DNA of 5,582 nucleotides, taken from an uncultured Lachnospiraceae bacterium. GTDB taxonomy: Bacteria > Bacillota > Clostridia > Lachnospirales > Lachnospiraceae. The stretch spans positions 1-5,582 of the forward strand of contig CAMWUP010000169.1 in the NCBI GenBank assembly GCA_947177465.1. Reading direction: 5' to 3'. Below are positions 1-5,582 of this stretch, one piece after another (within the stretch, counting starts at the first letter, position 1; each line of letters opens with the position of its first letter). Made by a program: the position numbers and the translations under genes. The notes beneath the pieces are model-generated. The model worked only from the letters and a program-made list of their open reading frames with translations. It searched no databases and had not been told where the DNA came from.

Positions 1-40
1 GACATACTGAATAAACAAAACAGTTTATGCAGGAGGCTCT

Positions 41-472
41 ATGGTTGGATTTTTAATTGCGCTTTTATCAGGTGCGCTGATGAGCGTGCAGGGTGTGTTC
101 AATACACAGGTGACAAAGACGTCCGGTATCTGGGTGGCAAATGCCTTTGTGCAGTTTTCGGCATTTTTAGTCTGCATGGGTGTGTGGCTCTGCGCGGACA
201 GAAGCTCCTTTGCCACTCTGCTGAAGGTGGAACCCAAATACATGCTTTTAGGCGGCGTGCTGGGCGCCGGAATTACCTATACTGTTATCAAGGGCATGGA
301 ACTTTTAGGACCGGCCCGCGCCGTTATGCTTATCGTCATTGCACAGTTGATTGTGGCATATGTCATTGAGCTGTTTGGCTGGTTTGGTGTGGAAAAGCAG
401 CCTCTTGAGATACGGAAGGTGATTGGTATGGGAATTGCAATTGCGGGGATTGTGATTTTTAAGTGGAAATAA
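41..472 (+). CDS. Small DMT-type membrane protein, DUF606/YdcZ family
   Basis: This 143-residue, very hydrophobic protein probably sits in the cytoplasmic membrane with about five helices, near residues 2-19, 32-51, 67-84, 92-113 and 124-141. The N-terminal pattern ALLSGALMSVQGVFN, followed by a second helix after a polar NTQVTK stretch, and the C-terminal GMGIAIAGIVIFKWK helix resemble the DUF606/YdcZ branch of the drug/metabolite transporter superfamily. The length matches that family's usual ~140-150 residues, about half a ten-helix DMT carrier. Such half-size proteins commonly act as dimers or adjacent paired genes, and their substrates are mostly unknown. The start is supported by AGGAGG at 31-36, although the 4-nt spacing to ATG is short. 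No partner gene is visible because the window begins 40 bases upstream. The 129-bp gap to comEA, with its own promoter-like sequence, suggests it is not part of the competence unit. Family call is fairly confident; substrate unknown. Confidence 0.8.
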   Translation: MVGFLIALLSGALMSVQGVFNTQVTKTSGIWVANAFVQFSAFLVCMGVWLCADRSSFATLLKVEPKYMLLGGVLGAGITYTVIKGMELLGPARAVMLIVIAQLIVAYVIELFGWFGVEKQPLEIRKVIGMGIAIAGIVIFKWK

Positions 473-505
473 AGGTGGGCGGCATGGAACGCCGGAAGCT
501 CCCGC

Positions 506-555
506 TATAAAAAAATCAAAAATCCCTTGTAAATCGCCGTCACTTCCTTTACAAT
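506..555 (+). promoter_or_regulatory. Candidate sigma-A promoter for comEA, with A-rich upstream stretch
   Basis: The -35 hexamer TTGTAA (527-532, 4 of 6 consensus bases) and -10 hexamer TACAAT (550-555, 5 of 6) are separated by exactly 17 bp. Two A-runs at 509-515 and 518-522 lie just upstream of the -35 box, where an UP-like element would help polymerase bind. Transcription would begin near 561-563, giving a leader of about 40 nt before the comEA ATG at 602. This also argues against the earlier in-frame ATG at 554, which lies inside the -10 box. It is the only good promoter I see before comEA and could drive the genes through comEC. Predicted by eye only. Confidence 0.55.
527..554. repeat. 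7-bp inverted repeat overlapping the promoter boxes (possible operator)
   Basis: TTGTAAA (527-533) and TTTACAA (548-554) are perfect reverse complements separated by 14 bp, so the half-sites repeat every 21 bp, about two helical turns. One arm covers the -35 box and the other covers most of the -10 box. That geometry suits a dimeric regulator binding one DNA face and blocking polymerase. Some of the symmetry could arise because TTGnnA-like and TAnAAT-like boxes are partly complementary, so this may be incidental. The regulator, if any, is unknown. Confidence 0.35.
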
Positions 556-576
556 GAATACACGGCTGGAGAGGCA

Positions 577-597
577 TTCCTCCAAAGACAGGAGGAA
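577..597 (+). promoter_or_regulatory. Hairpin sequestering the comEA Shine-Dalgarno
   Basis: TTCCTCC (577-583) and GGAGGAA (591-597) are perfect reverse complements around a 7-nt loop (584-590). The 3' arm is the comEA Shine-Dalgarno sequence, whose ATG follows at 602, so the folded form would hide the ribosome binding site. An upstream GAGG (571-574) can pair instead with CCTC (579-582) over a 4-nt loop, which would free the site. The leader could therefore in principle take two exclusive folds. The pairing is read directly from the sequence; the regulatory role is inference. Confidence 0.4.
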
Positions 598-601
598 AAA
601 T

Positions 602-1216
602 ATGCTGTTAAAGAAAATAAAGGAAAAGAAAATCATAGGGACAGTCTGCGCCGCCATTCCGGTGGTTTTGCTGCTGGCTTGCGGTACAGTAAGAGAGACT
701 TCGGGCATTGTGACGCTTTTGGAAGAGCAGGAATCTGCAACCACGAGTGTATCGCCGGTGGCGGGAAGCAGCGAGGGATGGGCAGAAGAGGAGCAGACCG
801 TCTTTGTACATATCTGCGGGGAAGTGGTTTTCCCGGGTGTTTATGAGGTGCCTGCGGGGAGCAGGCTTTGCGATGTGCTGCTTTTGGCGGGCGGATTTAC
901 GGAAGAGGCAGCGGCGGACAGCGTGAATATGGCGGGACCGGCTGTGGATGGGATGCAGGTGGTGGTTCCTTCTCTTATTGTGGCAGAGAAGGCGGCGGAA
1001 GAGAAAGAAAAGGAGCGAAGCGGGCTTGTCAACATCAACACGGCGTCGGAGGCGGAGTTGTGTACACTTGCTGGTATCGGACCAAGCCGCGCGGCGGCAA
1101 TTATCGCATACCGCGATGCGCACGGAGGTTTTTCCCATATAGAGGAAATTATGCAGGTAGACGGCATTAAGAGCGCTACCTATGAAAAATTAAAAAATAT
1201 GATATATGTGGAATAA
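602..1216 (+). CDS. comEA: Competence protein ComEA: extracellular DNA receptor (SLBB + helix-hairpin-helix)
   Basis: ComEA captures double-stranded DNA outside the cytoplasmic membrane and hands it to the ComEC channel during transformation. This 204-residue form starts with a lysine-rich n-region (K4-K10) and a hydrophobic segment (11-25) ending in LLAC, with Cys27 as a plausible lipidation site. A low-complexity linker (about 29-64) follows. Next comes an SLBB-like oligomerisation domain (about 66-125), recognisable from VHICGEVVFPGVYEVPAG, and then a C-terminal tandem helix-hairpin-helix DNA-binding domain (141-204) opening with LVNINTAS. The hairpins are AGIGPSRA (157-164) and VDGIKSAT (186-193). 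The start at 602 is chosen over the in-frame ATG at 554 because GGAGG lies at 591-595 and 554 falls in the predicted -10 box. It is the first gene of the com-linked unit, 50 bp before the response regulator. Domain assignment is very secure; lipidation is inferred, and the segment could instead be a membrane anchor. Confidence 0.93.
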   Translation: MLLKKIKEKKIIGTVCAAIPVVLLLACGTVRETSGIVTLLEEQESATTSVSPVAGSSEGWAEEEQTVFVHICGEVVFPGVYEVPAGSRLCDVLLLAGGFTEEAAADSVNMAGPAVDGMQVVVPSLIVAEKAAEEKEKERSGLVNINTASEAELCTLAGIGPSRAAAIIAYRDAHGGFSHIEEIMQVDGIKSATYEKLKNMIYVE

Positions 1217-1266
1217 TGCAGGAAATGATATAAGAGGACTGCAGTTTTTGGGGAACGGGAGGAGAA

Positions 1267-1959
1267 ATGGGAAAAAGAGTATTGATTGTAGATGATGAAA
1301 AGTTAATTGTGAAGGGAATCCGTTTCAGTCTGGAACAGGACGACATGCAGGTGGACTGTGCCTATGACGGCGAGGAGGCGCTTGCATATGCAAAAAGCAA
1401 TTCTTACGATATTATACTTTTGGATATTATGCTGCCAAAGCTTACAGGCTTTGAGGTATGCCAGCAGATTCGGGAGTTTTCAAATGTGCCGATTATCATG
1501 CTGACGGCGAAGGGTGACGATATGGACAAAATACTCGGATTAGAGTATGGTGCGGACGACTATATCACAAAGCCTTTCAATATATTGGAGGTCAAGGCGA
1601 GAATCAAGGCAATTATGCGCAGAGCGGAGCCAAAGGCAGCGTCGGGAGAAAAAGCAGGCAACCTTGAGAGCGGCGCGATGCGTTTAGACTGCGAGGGCAG
1701 GCGCGCTTATGTTTCCGGCAGGGAAATCGGGCTGACAGCCAAAGAGTTTGAAGTGCTGGAGCTTCTGATGCGCAATCCCAACAAGGTCTATGGCAGGGAG
1801 AAGCTTTTAAAGCTGGTTTGGGGAACCGATTATCCCGGCGATGTGCGCACGGTGGATGTGCATATCAGGCGGCTTCGGGAAAAAATCGAAGAGAATCCCA
1901 GCGAGCCCAAGTTCGTACACACAAAATGGGGCGTAGGCTATTATTTCTTAGCGGAATAG
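1267..1959 (+). CDS. OmpR/PhoB-family response regulator
   Basis: This 230-residue cytoplasmic transcription factor would be phosphorylated by the kinase encoded next to it and then bind DNA as a dimer. The receiver domain (about 3-118) has the full active site: acidic pair Asp9-Asp10, phosphoacceptor Asp53 in LLDIMLP, switch Thr80 in MLTA, and Lys102 in the TKPF motif. A short linker (about 119-135) leads to a winged-helix DNA-binding domain (about 136-228), recognisable from LTAKEFEVLELLMRNPNKVYGREKLL, then VDVHIRRLREKIE and a final WGVGYYF wing. Length is normal and nothing is missing. GGAGGAG at 1259-1265 region supports the start. The N-terminal KLIVKGIRFSLEQDDMQVDCAYDGEEAL stretch resembles WalR/PhoP-type regulators, but I cannot assign an orthologue. 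Its targets are unknown. Position between comEA and comEC makes those genes and the cell envelope reasonable candidates. Confidence 0.95.
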   Translation: MGKRVLIVDDEKLIVKGIRFSLEQDDMQVDCAYDGEEALAYAKSNSYDIILLDIMLPKLTGFEVCQQIREFSNVPIIMLTAKGDDMDKILGLEYGADDYITKPFNILEVKARIKAIMRRAEPKAASGEKAGNLESGAMRLDCEGRRAYVSGREIGLTAKEFEVLELLMRNPNKVYGREKLLKLVWGTDYPGDVRTVDVHIRRLREKIEENPSEPKFVHTKWGVGYYFLAE

Positions 1960-1965
1960 AAAAAC

Positions 1966-3450
1966 ATGAAATGGAAATTAAAATTTAAAAAACTATGGGG
2001 CAGGATTACATTTTTCAGAAGTCTGCGGTTTCGTCTGTTCGTCATATTCCTGGTAGTGGGTATCGTGCCAAGCGTCATGATGCGTTACGGTATCATGGAA
2101 AATTATGAGGAACATGCGATTGCCCTGCGGACGACTACGGTGCAGACGCAGCTTCGTATCCTTGCCAACCATCTGATTACGTACAATTATTTGCAGGACA
2201 ATTCTTCCGAGGTCGTAGGCGCGGAGTTGGACATGCTCTCCAATCTCTATGAAGGGCGTGTGCTCATTATCGGCGGCAATTTCAAGGTTGTAAAGGATAC
2301 TTATGCTATCAGCGAGGGCAAAATCATTATATCCGAAGAGGTGATACGTTCCTTCGGCGGCGAAAGCTTGTCCAATTATGACAGAGAACACGGGTTTATT
2401 GAGATGACAACGCCGATTACGGAGACGGTAAAGGTTATGACGGATGCGGGCGAAGTCGAAAAGAGCTATGTGCGCGGCGTTATGCTCACCAGCATCTCAT
2501 CGGACAGCATCATGACGACGAAGGAAGTGCTAAACAGAAAGGCAATGATTTTGGAAGCATTGATGATTATGGCGATTATCGCAATTGCCATTGTGTTGTC
2601 CAATCTCCTCACACGCCCCTTCGGACGGGTTACGCAGGCGATTAGTGCGATAAAGGCAGGGTATACCGACGAGAGCATATCCGTTCCCGATTATCTGGAG
2701 ACGGAGCATATTATGACCGCCTTTAACCAGCTTTTAGGGCGAATGAAGGTGCTTGACAAGTCACGCCAGGAGTTTGTGTCCAATGTGTCCCATGAACTGA
2801 AAACGCCGATGGCATCCATAAAGGTGCTTGCCGATTCCCTGATGTCGCAGCCCGATGCGCCGGTTGAGATGTATCGGGAGTTTATGGGCGATATCACTGC
2901 GGAAATCGACAGGGAAAACCGGATTATAACAGACCTTTTATCGCTTGTTAAAATGGATAAGACGGTGGCGGATTTAAATATCAGTACGGTGAACATGAAC
3001 GAGCTGACGGAACTCATCTTAAAGAGGCTGCGACCGATTGCCAGAAAAAAGGATATAGAGATTGTGTTTGAGAGCATCCGGCCGGTAACGGCGGAGGTGG
3101 ATGAAGTCAAAATGTCGCTGATTATCTCAAATTTGGTGGAAAATGCCATAAAATATAACAAAGATTACGGCTCGGTAAAGGTAACGCTTGATGCGGACCA
3201 TCAAATGTTTTCACTAGAGGTTTCGGATACGGGAATCGGTATGCCGGAGGAAGCGCTGGAGCACATATATGAGCGTTTTTACAGGGTGGATAAATCACAT
3301 TCCAGAGAAATCGGGGGAACAGGGCTGGGACTTGCCATTACCCGCAGCGCCGTGCTGATGCACAGAGGGCAGATAACAGTGACAAGTCTTTTGGGAGAGG
3401 GCACCACCTTTCTCGTAAAAGTGCCGCTTATCCACATCAAGACGGTGTAA
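1966..3450 (+). CDS. Membrane sensor histidine kinase (HAMP-HisKA-HATPase)
   Basis: This 494-residue sensor kinase spans the membrane twice, near residues 22-41 and 195-215. The ~150-residue segment between lies outside the cell and looks PAS/CACHE-like, with a strand pattern around RVLIIGGNF (from 98) and VRGVMLTSI; that fold is inferred. A HAMP linker (about 216-268) joins the HisKA helix with phosphoacceptor His276 in FVSNVSHELKTP. The ATPase domain (about 375-490) shows the N box (Asn389, Asn393 in NLVENAIKYN), DTGIGMP (Asp421) and GGTGLGL (450-456), so it should be active. The architecture is of the PhoR/WalK type. It starts 6 bp after the response-regulator stop and has only a weak upstream GCGGAA in place of a Shine-Dalgarno sequence, so translation is probably coupled to the regulator. 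The GerMN lipoprotein 23 bp downstream may be an accessory sensor. The signal is unknown. Confidence 0.95.
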   Translation: MKWKLKFKKLWGRITFFRSLRFRLFVIFLVVGIVPSVMMRYGIMENYEEHAIALRTTTVQTQLRILANHLITYNYLQDNSSEVVGAELDMLSNLYEGRVLIIGGNFKVVKDTYAISEGKIIISEEVIRSFGGESLSNYDREHGFIEMTTPITETVKVMTDAGEVEKSYVRGVMLTSISSDSIMTTKEVLNRKAMILEALMIMAIIAIAIVLSNLLTRPFGRVTQAISAIKAGYTDESISVPDYLETEHIMTAFNQLLGRMKVLDKSRQEFVSNVSHELKTPMASIKVLADSLMSQPDAPVEMYREFMGDITAEIDRENRIITDLLSLVKMDKTVADLNISTVNMNELTELILKRLRPIARKKDIEIVFESIRPVTAEVDEVKMSLIISNLVENAIKYNKDYGSVKVTLDADHQMFSLEVSDTGIGMPEEALEHIYERFYRVDKSHSREIGGTGLGLAITRSAVLMHRGQITVTSLLGEGTTFLVKVPLIHIKTV

Positions 3451-3473
3451 ACGGGAAGAGAATTGAGGAAAAG

Positions 3474-4409
3474 ATGAACAAAAAACGATATTATATCCTG
3501 CTTCTTATCGTTGTGCTTTTTGCGGCGGCATGTGGCAGCCGCGGCGGGATGGACAGAAGCAGGATGCTAAAGGTATATTATATTAACAATTCAGAGACGA
3601 GTGTGGAGATGCATGAGCATGAGATGACTGCCGAGGATGCAGAGGGACAGCTCGCGGAGCTGCTGGAACAGCTTGGCACAATGCCGCCGAAGCTGGAGTA
3701 TAAGGCGCCCCTGCAGATGGGATTTACCCTGCTTTCCGCATATATTGACGGAGAAAAGCTGTATCTGGACGTCAGTGAAGAATACCGCGGTTTAAACGCG
3801 ACGACGGAGATTTTGGTGCGGGCGGCGTTAGTCAGGACGATGTCTCAGGTAGAAGGCATAAAGTATGTGGCGATTACCGTGGAGGGCGGACAGCTTCATG
3901 ACAGTCTGGGAAATGTGGTGGGGCTGATGTCTGCGGAGCAGTTTATAGACAATGCGGGAAATGAGATTAACGCATATGATAAGGTGCGGCTTCGGCTGTA
4001 TTTTGCCAATGAGGACGGCACAGCGCTGATTGCCACCAACAGAACCATGGCGTACAATACCAATATTTCACTGGAAAGGCTGGTGGTGGAGCAGCTTTTG
4101 TCAGGACCGGGGGCAGATGTGGCGGATGTGGTGTATCCCGTGATTAATCCCAACACCAAAATCGTCAGCGTCTCCGTGCGGGATGGGATTTGCTATGTGA
4201 ATTTTGACGAAAATTTCTTAAACCAAACCTATAACGTATCCTCTGAGGTGGCAATTTATTCGATTGTCAATTCGCTGGGAGAGTTGACCAGTGTGAATCG
4301 TGTACAGATATCGGTAAACGGCGAAACGGATATTATGTATCGGGAAAGTATAAGTCTGAGCACGGTGTTTGAGAGGAATCTGGATTTGATTACAACAGCG
4401 GAGCAGTGA
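3474..4409 (+). CDS. Secreted lipoprotein with two GerMN domains
   Basis: This 311-residue protein has a lipoprotein signal peptide: basic MNKKR, hydrophobic core 6-18, and lipobox FAAAC with Cys20 as the predicted lipidated residue. The mature protein should be tethered outside the membrane. Two related repeats follow. The first (about 31-160) begins LKVYYINN and contains DGEKLYLDVSEEYRG; the second (about 170-295) begins LRLYFANEDG and contains DGICYVNFDENFLN. This matches the GerMN (sporulation/spore germination) fold, found doubled in Bacillus GerM and once in actinobacterial LpqB. GerM works in the forespore-mother-cell interface, whereas LpqB modulates the MtrB kinase. The location just after an RR-HK pair makes an LpqB-like signalling role more attractive than a purely spore role, but this is inference. 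GAGGAAAA at 3465-3472 supports the start. The gene lies 23 bp after the kinase and 36 bp before comEC. Confidence 0.85.
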   Translation: MNKKRYYILLLIVVLFAAACGSRGGMDRSRMLKVYYINNSETSVEMHEHEMTAEDAEGQLAELLEQLGTMPPKLEYKAPLQMGFTLLSAYIDGEKLYLDVSEEYRGLNATTEILVRAALVRTMSQVEGIKYVAITVEGGQLHDSLGNVVGLMSAEQFIDNAGNEINAYDKVRLRLYFANEDGTALIATNRTMAYNTNISLERLVVEQLLSGPGADVADVVYPVINPNTKIVSVSVRDGICYVNFDENFLNQTYNVSSEVAIYSIVNSLGELTSVNRVQISVNGETDIMYRESISLSTVFERNLDLITTAEQ

Positions 4410-4445
4410 ATGCTGCGCTGCCAAATGACGTGAGGTATCAACCAT

Positions 4446-5582
4446 ATGAAGAGACCGTTAGCGGCGGCGTGTCTGGCGGTAATCCTTTTGACAGCAGTCT
4501 GGACGTGGCTGCATCCTCCGGCACACGCCTCCTATGGGGAGGCGTCCGGGGAGGAGGTATATCTGACTGGACGCGTGTATAAAAAAGAATATAAGGGTGG
4601 TCAAAAAACCCCAGTCTTACTTATCTATGTAAAACCGAAAAATCTTATCTTTCAACAAGAAGCAATTCCTTTTTATGACAATTTCATATGTATCCTGCAG
4701 GAAGGCGGGGAAGAACCGGCAGTCGGAAGCCTTGTCACAGTGCGCGGCGTGCTGAAGGAGTATGAGGCGGCGGGAAATCCCGGGCAGTTTGATGCGAGGA
4801 GCTATTATGCACAGATGGGAGTTTCCGCCAGTGTCACCCGCGCCCGAATTGTGGAAAACAGAGGCGGGAAGGCTTTGCTGCGTGAAATGCTATGGCAGTT
4901 CAAAAGCTTTTTAGGGAAAGGTCTGGAACAGATTTTTTCCGAGAAAGACGCCGCCTTGCTGAAGGGTATGCTGCTTGGGGACAGAAGCGCCATGGATGCA
5001 GAGACGAAAACGCTGTATAAGGAGGCAGGCATTATGCATATTTTTGCCGTCTCCGGTCTGCACATCACTTTTTTGGGAATGGGGCTTTACTGTCTGCTCA
5101 GAAAAGCATATATACCCATCATACCCGCCGCGCTTTTTGGCGTCGCGATTATGGTGCTGTACGGTATGATGATCGGGATGCCGGTTTCCGCGGTGCGTGC
5201 GGTCGGTATGTTTGTATGCAGGCTTGCCGCCGAATGTATCGGGAGAACCTATGACATGCTGACGGCGCTTGCGGTCTGCGCTGTGTCTATGCTTGCCGTT
5301 CATCCCCTGTATTTGTGCCATGCAGGCTTTCTTTTGTCCTTTTCGGCAGTCTGTGCGGTGGCGTTGTTAAAGCCCGCCATACAACCGGATAAGAAGCTGC
5401 CGCCTCTCTTAGACAGCCTTTTTATGTCCCTTGCCATTACTGTGTTTACACTGCCGGTACAGTTGTATTTTTACTATGAGGCGCCGGTATATGCCGTATT
5501 CTTAAATTTGGCTGTGATTCCTCTTGCCGGAGCTGCACTGACTTTGGGAACGGCGTCGCTTATCATTTCTTTTCTGCTGCCG
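4446..5582 (+). CDS. comEC: ComEC/Rec2 DNA-uptake channel, N-terminal part (cut by window end)
   Basis: ComEC is the polytopic membrane channel that passes transforming single-stranded DNA into the cytoplasm. The reading frame is open for 379 codons to the window edge; full ComEC proteins are about 700-800 residues, so the C-terminal part is not visible. Seen here are one N-terminal hydrophobic segment (about 6-22), and a DUF4131/OB-like extracytoplasmic domain (about 37-140) ending in the family signature NPGQFD (111-116) before RSYYAQMGV. The multi-helix Competence domain follows from about 165, with LLKGMLLGDRS, HIFAVSGLHIT (198-208) and PVSAVRAVGMF (246-256). ATG 4446 is the only start available because an in-frame TGA lies at 4431, and TGAGGT (4431-4436) gives a ribosome binding site with 9-nt spacing. 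Only one helix precedes the OB domain, where many homologues have two or three. A stretch of unusually low GC (4581-4690) lies in the OB domain. Confidence 0.93.
   Translation, partial: MKRPLAAACLAVILLTAVWTWLHPPAHASYGEASGEEVYLTGRVYKKEYKGGQKTPVLLIYVKPKNLIFQQEAIPFYDNFICILQEGGEEPAVGSLVTVRGVLKEYEAAGNPGQFDARSYYAQMGVSASVTRARIVENRGGKALLREMLWQFKSFLGKGLEQIFSEKDAALLKGMLLGDRSAMDAETKTLYKEAGIMHIFAVSGLHITFLGMGLYCLLRKAYIPIIPAALFGVAIMVLYGMMIGMPVSAVRAVGMFVCRLAAECIGRTYDMLTALAVCAVSMLAVHPLYLCHAGFLLSFSAVCAVALLKPAIQPDKKLPPLLDSLFMSLAITVFTLPVQLYFYYEAPVYAVFLNLAVIPLAGAALTLGTASLIISFLLP

Noticed and set aside
475..522. GC-rich imperfect hairpin (GTGGG 475-479 with CCCGC 501-505; CGGC 480-483 with GCCG 491-494) followed by A-runs, as a terminator after the DUF606 gene
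   Set aside because: The stem has a G-T wobble and a 6-nt bulge, and it is followed by A-runs, not the T-run an intrinsic terminator needs on the + strand.
554..601. Longer ComEA start at ATG 554
   Set aside because: It adds 16 polar residues before the signal segment, has no Shine-Dalgarno sequence, and its ATG overlaps the predicted -10 box.
608..1138. Long minus-strand open frame opposite comEA
   Set aside because: It is the antisense shadow of comEA, whose frame has clear SLBB and helix-hairpin-helix domains; the antisense product has no recognisable features and no ribosome binding site.
1217..1249. TGCAG (1217-1221) and CTGCA (1239-1243) then T5, as a terminator between comEA and the response regulator
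   Set aside because: Only 5 bp of stem with a 17-nt loop and a short T-run; too weak to call, at most slight attenuation.
2691..3161. Minus-strand open frame opposite the histidine kinase
   Set aside because: Serine- and isoleucine-rich antisense shadow of the HisKA/ATPase coding region, with no independent support.
4410..4433. Eight-codon-scale reading frame (ATG 4410 to TGA 4431) between the GerMN gene and comEC, as a leader peptide
   Set aside because: Seven codons only, no own ribosome binding site and no recognisable attenuator context; likely chance.

Overview
The window is a run of six genes, all on the + strand. GC content looks moderate by eye, with strong AGGAGG-type ribosome binding sites and Gram-positive lipoprotein signals. 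The content and order (comEA, OmpR-type response regulator, histidine kinase, GerMN lipoprotein, comEC) fit an anaerobic Bacillota of the Clostridia, most likely Lachnospiraceae. That placement is inferred from gene order and style, not from a database match.

Layout. Positions 41-472 encode a small five-helix membrane protein of the DUF606/YdcZ (DMT) type. Positions 473-601 are a regulatory intergenic region. It holds an A-rich stretch, a candidate sigma-A promoter (527-555) whose two hexamers lie in a 7-bp inverted repeat, and a hairpin (577-597) that would hide the comEA Shine-Dalgarno sequence. Next come comEA (602-1216), a response regulator (1267-1959), its histidine kinase (1966-3450), a double-GerMN lipoprotein (3474-4409), and the first 379 codons of comEC (4446 to the window end). 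The gaps between these five genes are 50, 6, 23 and 36 bp, and I see no convincing terminator between them, so they look like one transcription unit.

How they may work together. ComEA binds incoming double-stranded DNA outside the membrane, and ComEC is the channel that passes single strands into the cytoplasm. Between them sits a complete two-component system followed directly by a secreted GerMN lipoprotein. The RR-HK-GerMN-lipoprotein order resembles the actinobacterial MtrA-MtrB-LpqB three-component system, in which the GerMN lipoprotein LpqB acts on the sensor kinase outside the cell. The most interesting hypothesis here is that an analogous envelope-sensing module is built into a DNA-uptake operon, with extra control at the comEA promoter and leader. 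No mobile elements, CRISPR arrays, tRNA or rRNA genes were seen.
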